64,000 nucleotides of DNA from an uncultured Corynebacterium sp. (GCF_946223165.1 NZ_CAMIBP010000002.1:74617-138616), one strand, 5' to 3'. Counted from the first letter of the stretch, positions 51,672 to 60,798 are shown. Numbers and translations are program-made. The notes: generated by a model not told the origin, from the sequence alone.

Positions 51672-53450
51672 CTACTGCGCGGGGGCGGCGCGAAGAGAGT
51701 CAAGAGTCTGCAGGAAGTGGTCCGTAATGTTCACCGACGTGGTGGAGCCGCCGCCCAGGACCACGAGGGTAGCGAACGCGATGTCGTCGTCACGGAAGCC
51801 AGTAAACCAAGCGTGCGAACCACCGTTGATTTCTGCCTCACCAGTCTTGCCGTAGATAGTGCCGCCGGCCCGCATACCGGCCGCCGTGCCGGACGTGACG
51901 GTCTGGCGCATCATCGTCCGCAGGTTGTCAAGCACGTACGGGGTGGGACCATCGGGGTTCTCGCTTGCCGTCGTCTCCTCCCCCGCGATCAGCGTCGGTA
52001 GTGGCCGCACGCCCGCAGCCACCGTTGATGACACGAGCGCCATACCGAACGGGCTGACGAGGTCGGCGCCCTGGCCGTAGCCGGCCTCGGTGCGCTCCAG
52101 CGGGGTCTCCCCATCCGGGACAGAACCCGTAATGGTGGTCAGCCCCGGGATTGTGTAATCAAGGCCGAGGCCAAACCTCTTCGCCTCATCCTTGAGCACG
52201 CCCTGCTTGAGGCTGGTGGAAATATCGGCGAAGCTCGTGTTGCACGACTGCGCAAACGCGGTATACAGCGGGACGTTGCCCAAAGAGAATCCGTCGAAGT
52301 TGGTGACGATGCGACCGTAGAGGTCCATGGTGCCCGGGCACGGGACGATGGTGTCCGAGGACAGCCCAGCTTTGTCCAGCCCGGCGGCACCGGTAAGGAT
52401 CTTGAAGACGGACCCGGGCGGGAACTGTCCCGACAGGGCGAGGTCACCCTTCTCATCCGCCGCGGCTGTCTGCGCCACGGCGAGGATCTCACCCGTCGAG
52501 GGGCGCATAGCCACGAGCATCGCTTCCGAGTCCGCACGAAGATTGACCGCCTCCTGCGCCGCCTGCTGCACCTGAGAGTCAATGCTCACCTTGATGGCCG
52601 GGGATGGGGTCGCAGCATGGAATTCGACGTCGCTGAGCGCATTGCCCTCCTGGTTGACGACGGCGACGCGCCAGCCGTTCGCACCGTCGAGTCGATCGGA
52701 AACGATGCTGCGCACGCGGGCCATGATGTCCGGGGCAAAGTCCGCATTAGCGGTCATGAGCGCGGGTTCCTCATTGATGCGCACTCCCGGCAGGGACACT
52801 GCCGGCGCGGTGTCGTAGAGACCCACAGAATACGTGCCCGGGTTGTTCTCTTCGAGCTGCGCGGCGAGCTCGCTGGCGTCGATGCCCTCCACCGACGCCG
52901 CGATCGATGCCGCGGTTGACTTCAGATCTCCGGCCTCCGCGGTGTCAACGAGCAGGCGGTACTGCACGCCGGGCGTCATAATATCGACTCCGTCGGAGCT
53001 CACTACGGAAGCTCGCTCCGCCACGACGGGGCGCAGTTCTAAGTGCTGGTGTGCGCCCAGGTTCGGGTGAATGATGGAGGGCTGCCAGCGGACCGTCCAC
53101 TCGTTCTCGGACTTCGTGAGCGTCACGGAGGTGTCGTAGCTCAGGGTGCGGTCCCGGGGCAGGTCCCATGTCACCGTGTACGTGGCGGTGGCCACGGTGT
53201 CGTCCTGGGTCACCTGCCCTACGTCCACAGACACGCCTTCGGCTTGCAAGCCGTCATACGTGGTGGTGTAGACGGACGCGGCGTCCTCCGGGTTATCCAC
53301 GAGAGACGACAGCTCGTCAACGTTGCGCGTTTGCAGCGCGTCGACAAACTCCTCAATGACAGGATCCGCCGATACCGGCTTTGGGGTGCAGGCGACGAGG
53401 TTGCCCGCCGCCACCGCAGTTGCACTCAACAAAGCCACCGTCTTTTTCAT
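51672..53450 (-). CDS. Class B penicillin-binding protein, lipoprotein type with NTF2-like domain
   Basis: The 592-residue protein begins with a lipoprotein signal (ALLSATAVAAGNLVAC, lipobox LVAC). It has an NTF2-like MecA_N domain (residues about 25-140), a PBP dimerisation region, and a transpeptidase domain with GSVFKI (SxxK), QSCNTSF (SxN) and YGKTGEAE (KTG). It cross-links peptidoglycan at the outer membrane face. Anchoring by lipid rather than a membrane helix is notable. The ATG at 53450 is chosen from the signal peptide and a TAGTGT -10 with leaderless spacing. Confidence 0.92.
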   Translation of the reverse strand: MKKTVALLSATAVAAGNLVACTPKPVSADPVIEEFVDALQTRNVDELSSLVDNPEDAASVYTTTYDGLQAEGVSVDVGQVTQDDTVATATYTVTWDLPRDRTLSYDTSVTLTKSENEWTVRWQPSIIHPNLGAHQHLELRPVVAERASVVSSDGVDIMTPGVQYRLLVDTAEAGDLKSTAASIAASVEGIDASELAAQLEENNPGTYSVGLYDTAPAVSLPGVRINEEPALMTANADFAPDIMARVRSIVSDRLDGANGWRVAVVNQEGNALSDVEFHAATPSPAIKVSIDSQVQQAAQEAVNLRADSEAMLVAMRPSTGEILAVAQTAAADEKGDLALSGQFPPGSVFKILTGAAGLDKAGLSSDTIVPCPGTMDLYGRIVTNFDGFSLGNVPLYTAFAQSCNTSFADISTSLKQGVLKDEAKRFGLGLDYTIPGLTTITGSVPDGETPLERTEAGYGQGADLVSPFGMALVSSTVAAGVRPLPTLIAGEETTASENPDGPTPYVLDNLRTMMRQTVTSGTAAGMRAGGTIYGKTGEAEINGGSHAWFTGFRDDDIAFATLVVLGGGSTTSVNITDHFLQTLDSLRAAPAQ

Positions 53451-53458
53451 GTCTTGAC

Positions 53459-53464
53459 ACACTA
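53459..53464 (-). promoter_or_regulatory. -10 element of the PBP gene, leaderless spacing
   Basis: TAGTGT on the minus strand ends 8 nt before the ATG at 53450. Confidence 0.5.
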
Positions 53465-53522
53465 CTTGAGCGGTGGCTTTCATGGGGTAAGGCGCGCGCT
53501 ACTGCGCGCGGCAGACCGTGCA

Positions 53523-54686
53523 CTACTGCGTGACGCGAACCTCGGCCTTGGCGCCCTCGACGGCCTCGAGGCCCTGTTCCTCGGCCAAGCGCATGGCCTC
53601 CTCGATGAGGGTCTCAACGATCTGGGACTCGGGCACGGTCTTAATGACCTCACCCTTGACGAAGATCTGGCCCTTGCCGTTGCCGGAGGCCACACCCAGA
53701 TCGGCGTCACGGGCCTCGCCCGGTCCGTTGACGACGCAGCCCATAACGGCCACGCGGAGCGGGAACTCCATGCCGTCTAGGCCCGCGGTCACCTCGTTGG
53801 CCAGCTTGTAGACGTCCACCTGGGCGCGGCCGCAGGACGGGCAGGAGACGATCTCCAGCTTGCGCGGGCGCAGGTTGAGCGACTGCAGAATCTGATCGCC
53901 GACCTTGATCTCCTCCACCGGATCGGCGGAGAGTGAGACGCGAATGGTGTCGCCAATGCCCTCGGCCAACAGCGCGCCAAAGGCGACGGAGGACTTGATG
54001 GTGCCCTGGAAGGCCGGGCCGGCCTCCGTGACGCCGAGGTGCAGCGGGTAATCCGACTGCGCGGCCAGCTGGCGGTATGCCTCCACCATGATGACCGGAT
54101 CATTGTGCTTCACGGAGATGGCGATGTCCCCATAGCCGTACTCCTCAAACAGGCCGGCCTCCCACAGCGCGGACTCCACGAGGGCCTCGGGCGTGGCCTT
54201 GCCGTACTTGTCCATAATGCGCTTGTCCAAGGAGCCGGCGTTGACGCCGATGCGGATCGGGATACCCGCGTCACCGGCAGCCTTAGCGACCTCCTTGACG
54301 CGGCCGTCAAACTCCTTGATGTTGCCCGGATTGACGCGGATGGCCGCACAGCCGGCGTCGATGGCGGAGAAGATGTACTTGGGCTGGAAATGAATGTCCG
54401 CGATAACGGGGATCGGTGACTTCTTGGCGATGGCCGGAAGCGCCTCGGCATCCACGGTCTTCGGGCAGGCGACGCGCACGATGTCGCAGCCGGACGCCGT
54501 GAGCTGTGCAATCTGCTGCAGGGTGGCGTTGACGTCGTGCGTCTTCGTCGTTGTCATGGACTGGACCGAGATGGGGTGCTCGGAACCGACCCCCACGGGT
54601 CCGACAAAAAGCTGACGCGTCTTACGGCGCGGCGCCAGGGTCGGTGCCGGGCCTTCCGGCATTCCAAGTCCGATGGAGGTAGACAT
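53523..54686 (-). CDS. ispG: 4-hydroxy-3-methylbut-2-enyl diphosphate synthase (flavodoxin)
   Basis: The 387-residue iron-sulfur enzyme catalyses the penultimate step of the methylerythritol phosphate pathway. Cys ligands of the [4Fe-4S] cluster lie in IVSCPSCGRAQVD and AVMGCVVNGPGEARDAD. The N-terminal TIM-barrel part includes SVQSMTTTKTHDVNAT and VPVIADIHF-like ADIHFQPKY. The start is ATG with a TAGGAG site. It follows the rseP gene on the same strand, with dxr of the same pathway one gene further upstream. Confidence 0.96.
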   Translation of the reverse strand: MSTSIGLGMPEGPAPTLAPRRKTRQLFVGPVGVGSEHPISVQSMTTTKTHDVNATLQQIAQLTASGCDIVRVACPKTVDAEALPAIAKKSPIPVIADIHFQPKYIFSAIDAGCAAIRVNPGNIKEFDGRVKEVAKAAGDAGIPIRIGVNAGSLDKRIMDKYGKATPEALVESALWEAGLFEEYGYGDIAISVKHNDPVIMVEAYRQLAAQSDYPLHLGVTEAGPAFQGTIKSSVAFGALLAEGIGDTIRVSLSADPVEEIKVGDQILQSLNLRPRKLEIVSCPSCGRAQVDVYKLANEVTAGLDGMEFPLRVAVMGCVVNGPGEARDADLGVASGNGKGQIFVKGEVIKTVPESQIVETLIEEAMRLAEEQGLEAVEGAKAEVRVTQ

Positions 54687-54734
54687 TCGTGCTCCTATAA
54701 GAAAAAAGGGGGTTGTAGCTTTAACTACTTTACG

Positions 54735-55943
54735 CTAACCAAATAGCCGGATGGGATTGACCACGTCCGCCACGATGACGAGCGCGCCAAAGGTCATGAG
54801 GATGGCGGCCATGACATAGGTGACTGGCATGAGCCGCGTGTAGTCCGCGGGGCCCAGAGGCGCGAGGCCACGCACCTTACGCACCGAGTCACGCACCTTT
54901 TCATAGGCGATGACCGCGATGTGGCCGCCGTCAAAAGGCGGCAGCGGAATGAGATTGAACAACGCCAAGAAGTAGTTGAGCGAGGCCAGCATCATAAAGA
55001 AGGTGGACCACAGGCTGCGCTCCACCAGCTCGCCACCCACACGGGAGGCACCGACCACGGACATCGGCGAATCCTCGGAGCGCTCCTGGCCGAAGATTGA
55101 GGTGACGATGCCTGGAATCTGCGAGGGGATCCGCCCGATGGCCGTCACGGTGGACTTGGCCAGCGTCCAGGAATACTCCGCCGTCGCCGGGACGGCGCTC
55201 ACCGCGTCGTGCTTGACCATGATGTTCACCGGCTGATTCGTCAGGCCGATGGAGCCCGCATCAATGAGCTCCCCCTCGGTAGTCAGGCGCTTGACCGTGT
55301 CGAGGTGCACCGGCAGGTCTAAAACTCGCCCGTCGCGCTCCACGGTCAGCGTCACCGTCTGCCCAGGCTTGCCGATGACCTCCTCGCGCAGCTGGGCAAA
55401 AGACTCCAGCGGCTGCCCGTCGAGGGCGAGCACAATATCGCCAGTCTCCACGCCGGCCTCACCCGCCGGACCGGCTCCGGTGCATTCGGCGTAGTGCTCG
55501 GCGTCGATCTGATCGGCGGAGCACACGACCTCACCGACCTTGGGCCGGAGATCCGCGTGCAGGTCCGGCAGGCCCGCCGTCAAGGCCACGCCGAAGAGCA
55601 AGGCAAATCCCAGCACAATATTGACGAGGATGCCGCCAGACATAACGATCACGCGTTGCCACGCCGGCTTCTTGTACATCGCGTAGGGCTCTTCCTCTTC
55701 CGTGAGGAATTCGTCCTGCGCCGTCATGCCGGCGATGTCGCAGAAGCCTCCGACGGGCAGCGCCGCGAGGCCATACTCCGTGTGCCCCCGCGTGAAGGAG
55801 AACAGCCGGGGGCCAAAACCAATGAAGTAGCGGCGCACACGCATGCCGAACGCGCGCGCGGTGAGCATGTGTCCCGCTTCATGCAGGGCGACCGTGAGGC
55901 CGATGCCCAGTGCGAAAGCAATGATGCCAAGGATATTGGCCAT
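54735..55943 (-). CDS. Site-2 intramembrane zinc metalloprotease (RseP/Rip1 type)
   Basis: The 402-residue protein has the zinc motif HEAGH at residues 21-25 within the first membrane helix. A PDZ domain covers about 115-200 (GAGPAGEAGVETGDIVLALDG), and the second catalytic motif is NLIPLPPFDGGH near 330. It should release anti-sigma factors and other membrane substrates, as Rip1 does in mycobacteria. It lies between dxr and ispG on one strand, the same order as the mycobacterial dxr-rip1-ispG operon. Confidence 0.95.
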   Translation of the reverse strand: MANILGIIAFALGIGLTVALHEAGHMLTARAFGMRVRRYFIGFGPRLFSFTRGHTEYGLAALPVGGFCDIAGMTAQDEFLTEEEEPYAMYKKPAWQRVIVMSGGILVNIVLGFALLFGVALTAGLPDLHADLRPKVGEVVCSADQIDAEHYAECTGAGPAGEAGVETGDIVLALDGQPLESFAQLREEVIGKPGQTVTLTVERDGRVLDLPVHLDTVKRLTTEGELIDAGSIGLTNQPVNIMVKHDAVSAVPATAEYSWTLAKSTVTAIGRIPSQIPGIVTSIFGQERSEDSPMSVVGASRVGGELVERSLWSTFFMMLASLNYFLALFNLIPLPPFDGGHIAVIAYEKVRDSVRKVRGLAPLGPADYTRLMPVTYVMAAILMTFGALVIVADVVNPIRLFG

Positions 55944-56068
55944 AGAGTTGTCGGTGTCCTAGTTTCCTCGAAGGCGAATACGGGATGGCGTCCTTTTACT
56001 GGAAGGCGCATACACACGCCGAAGACGCGTGGCTCGGGCGCCCGCGGATACGGGCGTGCGCCCTGCTG

Positions 56069-57241
56069 CTAGCGCCCGATACGGTCCAGTCGTTCCTGGG
56101 CCCGGACGCGGGCTTCCCGCTCGATGGCGAGCACGTCATCGACGGATGACAATACACCACCCTGCTGGGAAAACTGCGACTCGAAGCTGTCAAGGACGGC
56201 AGCGACCGTGTCCACGATCTCGGGGAAACGAATCCTGCCGTCCAGGAAGCGGGCGGCCGCCTCTTCGTTGGCCGCGTTATACACGACGCCGGATCCCTCG
56301 GCCGCGGCCCGGCGGGCGAGCTGCACCGCCGGGAAGGCGGCATCGTCCAGCGGCTCGAAGTGCCAGTCGAGCACCTGACCAAAGTCCAGCGCCGGCTGGG
56401 CGCCGGGCACGCGGTGCGGCCAGTTGAGGGCCAGGGAGATGGGCAGCTTCATCGACGGAGGGGAGGCCTGGGCGATGGTGCACCCATCCGCGAACGTGGC
56501 CATGGAGTGGATGATGGACTGCGGGTGCACCGTGACGTCGATGCGCTCCGGCTCGATATCGAAGAGCAGCGTCGCCTCGATAAGCTCGAGTCCCTTGTTG
56601 ATCATCGACGCCGAGTTCAACGTGTTCATCTGCCCCATGGACCACGTGGGGTGTTTGCCCGCCTGCTCCGGGGTGACGTCCCACATCCGCTCGCGAGTCC
56701 ACCCGCGGAAGGGCCCCCCTGACGCAGTGAGCACGAGGCGGGTCATCTCACTCCGCTCGCCGGCGCGCAGGCACTGCGCCATCGCGGAATGCTCCGAGTC
56801 CACGGGAATAATCTGGCCCGGGCGCGCGAGCTCCATAACAAGGCTGCCTCCCGCGACGAGGGACTCCTTGTTCGCCAGCGCCAGGTACTCCCCCAGCTCC
56901 AACGTAGCCAGGGTCGACGCCAACCCCATCGAGCCGACCAGCCCATTGAGGACCGTGTCCGCCGGGGTGGAGCGCACCAACCGTTCCGCGGCGTCCGCGC
57001 CGGCAATGACGTCGCCCCCCAGAGCGTCGCCGACGACCTGCGCCGCCTGCGGATCGGCCACGGCGATGTGGTCAACCGAAAGATGGAGCGCCCGGGCCTG
57101 CTCGATCACCAGCTGCGGGTTGCCGCCGCCCGCGGCGATGCCCACGACGGTGAATTTGTCCGGATTGTCTGCAATAACCTCAAGGGCTTGGGTGCCGATC
57201 GAGCCGGTGGAGCCGAGGATAAGAATGCTCTTCGTAGTCAC
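56069..57241 (-). CDS. dxr: 1-deoxy-D-xylulose 5-phosphate reductoisomerase
   Basis: The 390-residue enzyme commits deoxyxylulose phosphate to isoprenoids using NADPH. Motifs are ILILGSTGSIGTQALEVI (Rossmann), LANKESLVAGG, IIPVDSEHSAMAQCL (metal Asp and Glu) and LTASGGPFRGWTRE, followed by MGQMNTLNSASMINKGLE. The start is GTG at 57241, preceded by TAAAGT with leaderless spacing, so the dxr-rseP-ispG operon starts here. Confidence 0.96.
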   Translation of the reverse strand: MTTKSILILGSTGSIGTQALEVIADNPDKFTVVGIAAGGGNPQLVIEQARALHLSVDHIAVADPQAAQVVGDALGGDVIAGADAAERLVRSTPADTVLNGLVGSMGLASTLATLELGEYLALANKESLVAGGSLVMELARPGQIIPVDSEHSAMAQCLRAGERSEMTRLVLTASGGPFRGWTRERMWDVTPEQAGKHPTWSMGQMNTLNSASMINKGLELIEATLLFDIEPERIDVTVHPQSIIHSMATFADGCTIAQASPPSMKLPISLALNWPHRVPGAQPALDFGQVLDWHFEPLDDAAFPAVQLARRAAAEGSGVVYNAANEEAAARFLDGRIRFPEIVDTVAAVLDSFESQFSQQGGVLSSVDDVLAIEREARVRAQERLDRIGR

Positions 57242-57248
57242 CCCTGAT

Positions 57249-57254
57249 ACTTTA
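57249..57254 (-). promoter_or_regulatory. -10 element of the dxr operon, leaderless spacing
   Basis: TAAAGT on the minus strand ends 7 nt before the dxr GTG. Confidence 0.5.
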
Positions 57255-57401
57255 CAACTCGCCCGCAGACGCCACGGGGGTGTCGAATCGCCCCGCGCAC
57301 AGCGATGTTCTAAACTATTGGGGAGAAATTGGCATTTCGTGCTGTCTTTTCCGCTTCCCGGAATTTGTCTCAGGACAGCACGTGTACGCGAAGGAGAGCA
57401 A

Positions 57402-57851
57402 GTGTCTTCCCAGAAGCCGACCCATGAGGTTTACAACGGCGTATCCACCGAAGATGTCCCGAACGCTGCATGGGGCTGGTCCCGCTTCGGCCGCACCGGC
57501 ATCCAGGCCGCCGGCTGGTTCACCGTCTTCGTTCTGCTGATGTACAACTTCGGTAACCACAAGGGCCACGTGGAGACCATCTGGCTGATTGCCCTCGCCG
57601 TTGTCATCGCCCTCGGCTTGGTCATCCACCTCTTCCAGCCCAAGCTGCCGCAGGTCCGCACCCTCACCGCCCGCAACGGCGAGCCAGGCCACGTGGAGCC
57701 GGACTGGATCTACGACCAGAAGACCGTCGGTGGCGTGTACGCCGAGCTCACCGATGATGAGCTGCGCGCCCTCAACATTGACCCGGCCCGCGTCGCACAC
57801 CTGCGCACCATCGAAGGTGCTGCCTCCACCGGCAAGCACTCCCTCGCTTAA
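57402..57851 (+). CDS. DUF2631 membrane protein
   Basis: The 149-residue protein has EVYNGVSTEDVPNAAWGW near its N-terminus, then two membrane helices (GWFTVFVLLMYNF and TIWLIALAVVIALGLVIHLF) and a soluble tail. It matches the actinobacteria-specific DUF2631 family, usually found near dxr. No function is known. The GTG at 57402 has an AAGGAGA site. Divergent from dxr, with its own terminator. Confidence 0.85.
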   Translation: MSSQKPTHEVYNGVSTEDVPNAAWGWSRFGRTGIQAAGWFTVFVLLMYNFGNHKGHVETIWLIALAVVIALGLVIHLFQPKLPQVRTLTARNGEPGHVEPDWIYDQKTVGGVYAELTDDELRALNIDPARVAHLRTIEGAASTGKHSLA

Positions 57852-57856
57852 AGACT

Positions 57857-57884
57857 AAAGGCCCGAAATTCCGGGCCTTTATTT
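57857..57884 (+). terminator. Terminator of the DUF2631 gene
   Basis: AAAGGCCCG and CGGGCCTTT (57857-57865 with 57872-57880) form a 9-bp stem followed by ATTT. Confidence 0.8.
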
Positions 57885-57905
57885 CTCTATCCAGAGTTCT
57901 CACTC

Positions 57906-57987
57906 AGCCAGCCCACGGGCTGGCTGTTGTGGTTTTGCGCCTGTGGTTGTGCGCCGCGCGATTGTGGTTGTGCGCGGCGCAATCGAT
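57906..57987. repeat. Hairpin and GTGGTTGTGCGC repeats downstream of rlmN
   Basis: A 9-bp hairpin (AGCCAGCCC, 57906-57914 with 57917-57925) is followed by three near-copies of TGTGGTTNTGCGC up to the rlmN stop; the last forms an inverted repeat with GCGCAATC. The hairpin probably ends rlmN transcription. Confidence 0.6.
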
Positions 57988-59112
57988 TTAGGCGCTGCGC
58001 TGCTCGCGCTCGTCGGCAGCAAGCTGGCCGCAGGCCGCAGCAATCTCGTCGCCCTTCGTGTCGCGCACGGTGCACGGCACACCTTGGGCGATAACGCGGC
58101 GGACGAACTCGTCCTGGCGGTCCTTCGGCGCGGCGTCCCACTCCGAGCCCGGCGTCGGGTTGAGCGGGATGACGTTGACATGCACCTTGGAGCCCAGCGC
58201 GCGGTGGAGCTTCTGCCCCAGCATATCGGCACGGAAGTCCTGGTCATTCTTGTCGCGAATGAGGGCGTACTCGATGGAGACGCGGCGGCCGGACTTGTCC
58301 GCGTAGTACTTCGCCGCATCGAGCACCTCGGCCACGGGCCAACGGTTGTTCACCGGGACGAGAGTGTCGCGCAGCTCATCGTCCGGGGTGTGCAGCGACA
58401 CGGCCAGGGTGCAGGCCAGGTCTTCATCGGCAAGCTTGCGGATAGCCGGCGCGAGGCCAACGGTGGACACCGTCACATTGCGCTGCGACAGGCCAAACCC
58501 CTCCCCATCCTGACCGGTGATCTGGCGGACCGCGTGGACCACGCGCTTGTAGTTTGCCAGCGGCTCACCCATGCCCATGAACACCACGTTGGTAAGCCGG
58601 CCGCCCTCCTCCTCCATCTGCTGGGCGGCAAGGCGGAACTGCTCGACGATCTCCGCAGTCGACAGGTTGCGGTCCAATCCACCCTGGCCGGTAGCGCAGA
58701 ACGGGCAGGCCATGCCGCAGCCCGCCTGGGAGGAAATACACAGCGTCGCGCGGCCCGGGTAGCGCATGAGCACGGACTCCAGCAGCGTGCCGTCGTGCAG
58801 GCGCCATAGGGACTTCGTGGTGTCGCCGTCATCGGTGGAGGTCTTCCGGATAGGCGCCATGAGCTGCGGGAAGAGCGCCTCCTGAACGGCCGCGCGCTTG
58901 TCCGCTGGGATGTCCGTCATCTCGGCGACGTCGACGGTGTGGTGGACGTAGTAGTGCTTGGCCAACTGCTTGGCGCGGAACTTGGGCAGCCCAAGCTCGT
59001 CGAGCACCGCAATGCGCTCCTCGACCGTGAGATCCGCAAAGTGCTTCGGCGGCAAACCGCGACGCGGGGCGGAGAAATTAAGTTTCAAAGGTTCAGCCAT
59101 GGTGATTGCCAT
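57988..59112 (-). CDS. rlmN: 23S rRNA (adenine(2503)-C(2))-methyltransferase
   Basis: The 374-residue radical SAM enzyme methylates A2503 of 23S rRNA and A37 of some tRNAs. The cluster motif is CGMACPFC, the SAM-binding GMGEPLANY follows, and the methyl-carrying Cys lies near the C-terminus (VPCTVRDTKGDEIAAACGQL). The start is ATG at 59112; an ATG at 59100 is also possible, but a TAACGT -10 with leaderless spacing favours the first. Confidence 0.96.
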   Translation of the reverse strand: MAITMAEPLKLNFSAPRRGLPPKHFADLTVEERIAVLDELGLPKFRAKQLAKHYYVHHTVDVAEMTDIPADKRAAVQEALFPQLMAPIRKTSTDDGDTTKSLWRLHDGTLLESVLMRYPGRATLCISSQAGCGMACPFCATGQGGLDRNLSTAEIVEQFRLAAQQMEEEGGRLTNVVFMGMGEPLANYKRVVHAVRQITGQDGEGFGLSQRNVTVSTVGLAPAIRKLADEDLACTLAVSLHTPDDELRDTLVPVNNRWPVAEVLDAAKYYADKSGRRVSIEYALIRDKNDQDFRADMLGQKLHRALGSKVHVNVIPLNPTPGSEWDAAPKDRQDEFVRRVIAQGVPCTVRDTKGDEIAAACGQLAADEREQRSA

Positions 59113-59118
59113 TTTTGC

Positions 59119-59124
59119 ACGTTA
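59119..59124 (-). promoter_or_regulatory. -10 element of rlmN, leaderless spacing
   Basis: TAACGT on the minus strand ends 6 nt before the rlmN ATG. Confidence 0.55.
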
Positions 59125-59181
59125 TCGCCCTGATTGGCCAATTAGTCTGTGGCTTAGTGACCAAGCTGACCTCAAGCACGC

Positions 59182-59187
59182 TAAATT
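59182..59187 (+). promoter_or_regulatory. -10 element of the LapA-domain gene, leaderless spacing
   Basis: TAAATT ends 7 nt before the ATG at 59195. Confidence 0.55.
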
Positions 59188-59194
59188 AATACGC

Positions 59195-59680
59195 ATGACT
59201 CACCCGGACTCCCCGCTCGACAACGCTTCCACTGTCCCCGGCAGCACTCCTGCTGCCAATGCCGCCGCTTCTGGCTCTGCCGCCGATGCCACCGCTGCCG
59301 CCGCTCCCGCTATCCCGGAGGCCACCACGGCACCGGCCCCAGAGCGCGTCGATCCGCATGACGAGCTCAGCGACAAGGAACGCAAGGTGCTTGCGGACTA
59401 CGAGAAGAACCAGGGCAAGGTCAAGGGCTCGTTCGCGGCCAGCACGTGGGTAGCTCTCATTATTGGCTTCCTCCTGCTCATCCTGCTCATCATCTTCATC
59501 CTGCAGAACCAACAGAGCGTGGAGCTCAACTTCTTCAACTGGACCGGCCAGTTCCCCGCCGGCATTGCCTTCCTCATCTTCGCCATCGCCGGCGCGCTTA
59601 TCATGGCGCTTGTGGGCGGCTGGCGCATGTTCGAGCTGCGCCGCCAGGTCCGCAAGGCGCGCAAGGCTTCGGGCAACTAA
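59195..59680 (+). CDS. LapA domain (DUF1049) membrane protein
   Basis: The 161-residue protein has an Ala/Pro-rich cytoplasmic leader, a basic linker (KERKVLADYEKNQGKVKG), and two hydrophobic helices, ALIIGFLLLILLIIFILQN and AGIAFLIFAIAGALIMALVG, joined by the family motif QQSVELNFFNW. The end is strongly basic. LapA-domain proteins are associated with lipopolysaccharide assembly in Gram-negatives; in mycolate bacteria the role is unknown. It is divergent from rlmN and has a terminator behind. Confidence 0.85.
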   Translation: MTHPDSPLDNASTVPGSTPAANAAASGSAADATAAAAPAIPEATTAPAPERVDPHDELSDKERKVLADYEKNQGKVKGSFAASTWVALIIGFLLLILLIIFILQNQQSVELNFFNWTGQFPAGIAFLIFAIAGALIMALVGGWRMFELRRQVRKARKASGN

Positions 59681-59729
59681 GTCACACCGGCCCCTGAAGC
59701 CGAGCGTCGTCGCACGATGGCGCCACACC

Positions 59730-59757
59730 GCGCCCCGCATCCCGGGGCGCAGCTTTT
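59730..59757 (+). terminator. Terminator of the LapA-domain gene
   Basis: GCGCCCCG and CGGGGCGC (59730-59737 with 59743-59750) form an 8-bp stem followed by AGCTTTTTG. Confidence 0.85.
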
Positions 59758-59826
59758 TGTCATTATGCCCCCACAAACACACCCCCACGAGTGCTTAACC
59801 ACAGGGTGCTTTCCTCTCACGTCCGA

Positions 59827-60723
59827 CTAGAGGTGCACGCCGGTCGTCAGAATATTCATCGCCACCCAGGTCACCATGGCGGCGGGCAGCATGCCGTCGA
59901 GGCGGTCCATGAGGCCGCCGTGCCCCGGCAGGATCTGCGACATATCCTTGATGCCTAGCTCGCGCTTGAATTGGGACTCCACGAGGTCACCGAGCGTGGC
60001 ACAGAAAACCAGCATAAGACCCATGAGTGCACCGACCCACCAGTGGTGATGCAACAAGAAGATGAACGTGAGCGCGCCGGTGACCATGCCGAAAATGATG
60101 GAACCGGCAAAACCTTCCCACGACTTCTTCGGGCTCACGGCTGGGGCCATAGGGTGCGAACCGAACATGACGCCGGCGATGTAGCCGCCGGTATCCGATG
60201 CCACGACGCACAGCATGAACGTAATAATCGACGCCGCACCCGAGGCGAACGGCGTCTGCGCATGCGACAGCATGGCGGCGAAGGACCCAAACAACGGGAT
60301 CCAGGTGAGCACAAAAATGCCCACCGACATGTCCCTGAGGTAATTGATGGGCGGGCGGTGCCGACCGTTATGGAAAAGACGACCGAACATGAGCGACAGC
60401 ACCGCCACGACGTAGACAGACACGAGGCCTGGGGCACCATAAGGCCATGACACCCACACCATGAGCTGGCCCAAAACGATGAGCAACGTGCGCGGCACAA
60501 AGTACGTGTGCTCACGCAAGCGAGTGAGCACCTCCCACATCGCCACGCCAACGGCGCCTGCGACGACGAGATACCACGCCAGCGGTCCCGCCCAGACGGC
60601 GAAAACAACGAGAGCTCCTAAACCCACGCCCACGCCGATGGCGGCGGGCAGGTTGCGCCCGGCGCTGTTCTTCGGCTTGGGCAAGTGGCGGTGCGCCTCG
60701 TTGGGCGCCATGGCTTTGCTCAC
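59827..60723 (-). CDS. cdsA: Phosphatidate cytidylyltransferase
   Basis: The 298-residue polytopic membrane enzyme makes CDP-diacylglycerol, the substrate of PgsA elsewhere in this window. The C-terminal CDS signature is visible as SPKKSWEGFAGSIIFG and LGDLVESQFKRELGIKD, then LPGHGGLMDRLDG. About seven helices precede it. The GTG at 60723 has an AAGGA site; an in-frame ATG lies four codons later. It is downstream of frr, the usual order pyrH-frr-cdsA. Confidence 0.95.
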   Translation of the reverse strand: MSKAMAPNEAHRHLPKPKNSAGRNLPAAIGVGVGLGALVVFAVWAGPLAWYLVVAGAVGVAMWEVLTRLREHTYFVPRTLLIVLGQLMVWVSWPYGAPGLVSVYVVAVLSLMFGRLFHNGRHRPPINYLRDMSVGIFVLTWIPLFGSFAAMLSHAQTPFASGAASIITFMLCVVASDTGGYIAGVMFGSHPMAPAVSPKKSWEGFAGSIIFGMVTGALTFIFLLHHHWWVGALMGLMLVFCATLGDLVESQFKRELGIKDMSQILPGHGGLMDRLDGMLPAAMVTWVAMNILTTGVHL

Positions 60724-60798
60724 GACACGGTCCTTTCAGATGTATGCCGCCGGTGCTAGAAGGGTCTAGATCCGACGGCATAGAAGGCTCAGGGAGGT

